Assembly (NCBI RefSeq): GCF_027158485.1
Contig: NZ_JAMKYJ010000020.1
Origin: Oxalobacter formigenes
GTDB lineage: Bacteria; Pseudomonadota; Gammaproteobacteria; Burkholderiales; Burkholderiaceae_D
DNA length: 18,024 nt
Direction: 5' to 3' (one strand)
The position numbers were made by a program, and so were the translations under genes. The notes beneath the pieces are model-generated. The model was not told where the DNA came from. It made no database searches and saw nothing but the letters and a program-made list of their open reading frames with translations. Shown one piece after another: positions 14,939 to 18,024 of the stretch (position 1 is its first letter; every line of letters begins with the position of its first letter).

Positions 14939-15562
14939 TCAAACCAGATCATCCAGAACACGGCGCCTGAACTTGACGCCCAGATCGTTGGCAATCGCCT
15001 CACATTTCGCAATGTCGACACCCGGTAAACCGTCGATAGCCGTCACCGTTACATCGCCACCGGCCTTTTTCGCGCTTTTGATAAAATCAATCACAGCCGC
15101 ATAAGTTCCGGCATTTTTTGGACGGCAATGACGATCGTAGGTTTCTTCATCCTGCGCATTCAATGAAACGGAAAGCGTCGGTATGACAGCGACCAGTTCC
15201 GCAGCGATATCCCGACCATTGAGCATGCTGCCTGTTCCATTGGTATTTAAGCGCAACTTCGCCCCCTTTTCCTTCAGCTTTCTGCCCACTTCCAGCATGA
15301 CGTCGAGACGCATTGTGGATTCACCCATACCGCAGAAAACGATTTCTTTATAATCCGCAGGATTACCGGCCGCCTCCACCAGTTCCTCGACAGATGGATT
15401 ATGGTGAAGCCGCATATCGTATTCCTTGACAGACCATGCACCATTGAATTTCGGACAAAATGCGCACCGCAAAATCCCACAACGGTTCGTCACGTTCAGA
15501 TACCGGCTGCCGTGCAGGGTATAACCTATCGTATCCTCGAATTGGCTTTTTTCTTCTGCCAT
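14939..15562 (-). CDS. Radical SAM protein, TatD-associated type, with C-x4-C-x2-C motif
   Basis: A 207-residue radical SAM protein, short for the superfamily. YLNVTNRC at 21–28 leads into the cluster motif Cys28-GILR-Cys33-AF-Cys36 followed by PKFNG. Then come FCGMGEST (SAM-binding GGE-like strand), RLNTNGTGS and SVSLNAQDEETYDRHCRP. This order resembles the TatD-nuclease-associated radical SAM group, as I remember it. The canonical spacing is C-x3-C-x2-C, so one residue is inserted. The start is supported by GAGG 9 nt upstream of the ATG. It converges on the glycosyltransferase with 17 nt between stops and follows the small membrane protein by 70 nt. The reaction is unknown for this group. 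Confidence 0.82.
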   Translation of the reverse strand: MAEEKSQFEDTIGYTLHGSRYLNVTNRCGILRCAFCPKFNGAWSVKEYDMRLHHNPSVEELVEAAGNPADYKEIVFCGMGESTMRLDVMLEVGRKLKEKGAKLRLNTNGTGSMLNGRDIAAELVAVIPTLSVSLNAQDEETYDRHCRPKNAGTYAAVIDFIKSAKKAGGDVTVTAIDGLPGVDIAKCEAIANDLGVKFRRRVLDDLV

Positions 15563-15632
15563 AAGAAATAACCTCGATTCTGTCTATTCAAAGAAAGTGA
15601 GCCGGGGGACATCCCGGTATTTCCATGATAAC

Positions 15633-15902
15633 TCAACGGGCGGCAAACCAGCTGATCAATAACATGACAATACCGATATTGACGACAATATTCAGTTTTG
15701 GCATGACCCTGCCCCGGGCCCGAAGGAGATTGACCAGTCCCCATGCCCCCCATAACACGATTTCTCCCGCTCCCCTGAAGAGATCCCATCCGTTCCGGGC
15801 GATGACAATACCGTAAACGCCCTGTATCGCCAGCAAGATACAAAATGCCGCCAGGACAAAACGGACACTTCTCTTGTTCACAAATTCCCAAAAAGCATCC
15901 AT
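15633..15902 (-). CDS. Small hypothetical inner-membrane protein
   Basis: An 89-residue hydrophobic protein with three likely membrane helices near residues 12–34, 44–60 and 68–87. Short basic loops (RARGR near 61–65) suggest an orientation. I do not recognise a family. The start ATG at 15902 has AAGGAG 5 nt upstream, better than the upstream ATG at 15929. It lies 65 nt after glmS and 70 nt before the radical SAM gene on the same strand, so it may be co-transcribed with either. A small hairpin CCGGG/CCCGG (15602–15617) lies downstream and has no T-run. Confidence 0.75.
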   Translation of the reverse strand: MDAFWEFVNKRSVRFVLAAFCILLAIQGVYGIVIARNGWDLFRGAGEIVLWGAWGLVNLLRARGRVMPKLNIVVNIGIVMLLISWFAAR

Positions 15903-15967
15903 AGATACTCCTTGCTTCAATTCAGGCAAGCGAACCGGCCAGACTGGCGCCGATCAGCTACCTGTTT

Positions 15968-17785
15968 TTATTCTACCGTAACAGATTTTGCCAGATTACG
16001 GGGCTTGTCGACATCCGTTCCGCGAACAAGTGCCGTATGGTAAGCCAGTAACTGCAATGGAATCACATGCAGGATCGGCGAAAGCAAACCATAATTCTCC
16101 GGCATGCGTATAACGTGAATACCTTCTTCCGAAATCATCTGCGTGTCCGAATCGGCAAAAACATAAAGCTGGCCGCCACGAGCACGAACCTCCTGCATAT
16201 TGGACTTCAGTTTTTCCAGCAAATCATCTTTCGGAGCAATCGTCACCACCGGCATCTTGTCGGTCACCAAAGCCAGAGGACCATGCTTCAATTCACCGGC
16301 CGGATAGGCTTCCGCATGAATATAGGAAATTTCCTTCAGCTTCAAGGCTCCTTCAAGAGCAATCGGATAATGAATACCACGCCCGAGGAAAAGCGCATTG
16401 TCATATTTGGAAAACTCTTCGGCCCAGGCAATGATCTGCGGCTCCAAAGCCAGCACGGCAGAAATAGCCACTGGCAAATGGCGCAAGGATTTCAGATGTG
16501 CCGCTTCCTGTTTTTCAGAAAGTTTTCCACGAATTTTGGCAATCGTTAACGACAGAAGGAAAAGCGCCGTCAACTGGGTAGTAAACGCCTTGGTCGATGC
16601 CACCCCGATTTCAACACCGGCTCGCGTAATATAAGAAAGCATGCATTCGCGCACCATGGCACTCGTCGACACATTGCAAATGGTCAATGAATTCAACATA
16701 CCCAGTTCGTTGGCATGGCGTAATCCCGCCAGCGTATCCGCCGTTTCCCCACTCTGGCTGATCGTTACAACCAGCTTGTTTTCATCCGGAACGCTATCGC
16801 GATACCGGTATTCGCTGGCGATCTCGACTTCAACCTGAATTTTCGCTATCGACTCGAGCCAGTACTTGGCTGTCAATCCGGCATAGTAACTGGTCCCGCA
16901 CGCCAGAATCAGTAAAGAATCGATTTTACCGAGAACGGAAGCTGCTTCTTCTCCAAACAGTTCCGAACTGATTCCTTCAACCCCTTGCAAGGTATCCGCA
17001 ATCGCGCGTGGCTGCTCGAAAATTTCTTTCTGCATGAAATGGCGATAAGGTCCCAATTCAGCAGCGCCTGAAAAAATGCTGACAGTCCGTACTTCACGCG
17101 ATACTGCCTCACCATTTTCAGAATAGATCTGGCAATTATTCAAATGGATATCGACGATATCGCCTTCTTCAAGATAAACGATCCTATCCGTCGTCCCGGC
17201 CAGCGCCATCGCATCCGACGCCAGAAAATGCTCATTTTCACCGACACCGACAACCAGCGGTGATCCTTTTCTTGCACCGACCAGCCTGTCCGGTTCGTCC
17301 TTGCAGATAACGGCAATCGCAAAAGCTCCTCGCAAACGTCTGACTGCTCCCTGTACTGCCTTTAAAAGATCGCCCTGATACAGCCGATCGATCAAATGGG
17401 CAATCACTTCCGTATCGGTCTGGCTTGAAAAAACATAACCTTGTGAAGACAGTTCTTCGCGCAGCTCTGCATGATTTTCAATAATCCCGTTATGAACCAG
17501 TGCAATCCGTTTGCGTGAAAAATGGGGATGGGCATTATCCGTCGTAGGAGCGCCATGCGTCGCCCAGCGGGTATGGGCGATTCCCAGAAAACCCGAAAGG
17601 TTCTGGTGATCGACCTGCTTTTCCAGTTCCGCGACACGTGACGTACTGCGTGAGCGTTCAAGATGTCCGTTCGTAAACAAGGCAATGCCACAGGAATCGT
17701 ATCCCCTGTATTCCAGCCTCTTCAACCCTTCCAGCATGACCGGAACCACATTTCGTCTGGCAACAACCCCTACAATCCCACACAT
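15968..17785 (-). CDS. glmS: Glutamine–fructose-6-phosphate aminotransferase (isomerizing)
   Basis: It makes glucosamine-6-phosphate from fructose-6-phosphate and glutamine, the first step toward UDP-GlcNAc for peptidoglycan and LPS. It is a full-length 605-residue cytosolic enzyme. Cys2 (MCGIVG) is the N-terminal nucleophile after Met removal. The glutaminase domain runs to about 215 with EYRGYDS and HTRWATHG. Two SIS sugar-isomerase domains follow (TISQSGETADT in the first; LGRGIHYPIALEGALKLKEISYIHAE in part in the second), and the C-terminus DKPRNLAKSVTVE is typical. GAGG lies 8 nt before the ATG. There is no sign of the Gram-positive glmS ribozyme in the leader. Confidence 0.98.
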   Translation of the reverse strand: MCGIVGVVARRNVVPVMLEGLKRLEYRGYDSCGIALFTNGHLERSRSTSRVAELEKQVDHQNLSGFLGIAHTRWATHGAPTTDNAHPHFSRKRIALVHNGIIENHAELREELSSQGYVFSSQTDTEVIAHLIDRLYQGDLLKAVQGAVRRLRGAFAIAVICKDEPDRLVGARKGSPLVVGVGENEHFLASDAMALAGTTDRIVYLEEGDIVDIHLNNCQIYSENGEAVSREVRTVSIFSGAAELGPYRHFMQKEIFEQPRAIADTLQGVEGISSELFGEEAASVLGKIDSLLILACGTSYYAGLTAKYWLESIAKIQVEVEIASEYRYRDSVPDENKLVVTISQSGETADTLAGLRHANELGMLNSLTICNVSTSAMVRECMLSYITRAGVEIGVASTKAFTTQLTALFLLSLTIAKIRGKLSEKQEAAHLKSLRHLPVAISAVLALEPQIIAWAEEFSKYDNALFLGRGIHYPIALEGALKLKEISYIHAEAYPAGELKHGPLALVTDKMPVVTIAPKDDLLEKLKSNMQEVRARGGQLYVFADSDTQMISEEGIHVIRMPENYGLLSPILHVIPLQLLAYHTALVRGTDVDKPRNLAKSVTVE

Positions 17786-17990
17786 GTAAAAAACCTCATT
17801 CAGAATTCATACACAAATACAAAAGATTGATTATATCGCGCTCTATCGTTTGAGAAGCGACAAACACCCGATTCACGGTTCAATAGACTATCACAAGCTT
17901 GCCTTATATGCTCAAAATTCACATTTCAAAATCAACAGCTAAAAATCCACCTGATCCTACAGGCAAAATATTTTCCCGGAAAAGAAATAA
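17786..17990 (-). promoter_or_regulatory. Upstream region and candidate promoter of glmS
   Basis: A perfect TATAAT −10 box sits on the minus strand at 17835→17830, about 45 nt before the start. The −35 at 17-bp spacing (GCTTCT) is poor. The rest of the 205 bases shows no gene. Confidence 0.4.
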
Positions 17991-18024
17991 TAAAAAAGGC
18001 ACACATGCGAGCATGTGTGCCTTT
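17991..18024 (-). terminator. Strong terminator at the window edge
   Basis: AAAGGCACACATG pairs with CATGTGTGCCTTT around a 4-nt loop, 13 perfect pairs. Followed leftward by TTTTTTATTATT on the minus strand, it ends a leftward gene lying beyond the window. The rightward flank is cut off, so bidirectional use cannot be judged. Confidence 0.85.

Noticed and set aside
15526..15891. A 121-codon minus frame
   Set aside because: It overlaps the small membrane protein, which has a strong AAGGAG ribosome site and real transmembrane helices.
1..18024. CRISPR arrays, insertion sequences, prophage or integrative element borders
   Set aside because: No regularly spaced repeats, transposase-like proteins, or direct repeats flanking the tRNA gene were seen.

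Overview
The window reads as ordinary chromosome of an anaerobic or facultative betaproteobacterium, most likely Burkholderiales/Oxalobacteraceae and possibly Oxalobacter. This is an inference from protein style, the ispB–tRNA-Pro neighbourhood and the oxygen-sensitive enzymes; no database search was possible. Almost everything lies on the minus strand. The exceptions are a LysR regulator at the left end and one glycosyltransferase near 14.1–14.9 kb. I see no insertion sequence, prophage, CRISPR array or rRNA.

Layout, left to right. A LysR regulator (+) converges on a large pyruvate-carboxylase-like biotin enzyme (−) across a shared hairpin terminator. Upstream of the carboxylase, after a roughly 0.4 kb gap, lies birA (−), the ligase that biotinylates such enzymes; a tiny leader ORF ends 3 nt before its start. 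Next is a tyrosine phenol-lyase/tryptophanase-family PLP lyase (−). Its 0.4 kb upstream region holds a terminator-like hairpin and an inverted repeat. Then come tRNA-Pro(CGG), ispB (ubiquinone side chain) and a CNNM/CBS/CorC membrane protein.

The middle is an anaerobic (class III) ribonucleotide reductase operon on the minus strand: cobalamin riboswitch, nrdD, a 60-codon ORF carrying the glycyl-radical tail, then nrdG. The reductase is split. The 687-residue large chain stops just after its zinc site, and the radical glycine is on the small ORF, which is in the same frame beyond a TGA and has its own Shine-Dalgarno. The riboswitch suggests that B12 sufficiency turns this reductase down, which would make sense if a B12-dependent reductase exists elsewhere.

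The right part holds a family 2 glycosyltransferase (+), a radical SAM protein (−) with an unusual C-x4-C-x2-C cluster motif, a small three-helix membrane protein (−) and glmS (−). The window ends in a strong hairpin terminator for a gene outside it.

The best leads are: (1) split NrdD under a B12 riboswitch; (2) a carboxylase with a non-canonical biotin site (MKQ instead of MKM) and a C-terminal zinc ribbon, next to a BirA that has Gln where the biotinyl-AMP-binding loop normally has Arg; (3) a TPL-like lyase that keeps the TPL substrate residues but lacks the Arg that contacts the PLP phenolate, behind a possible attenuator.
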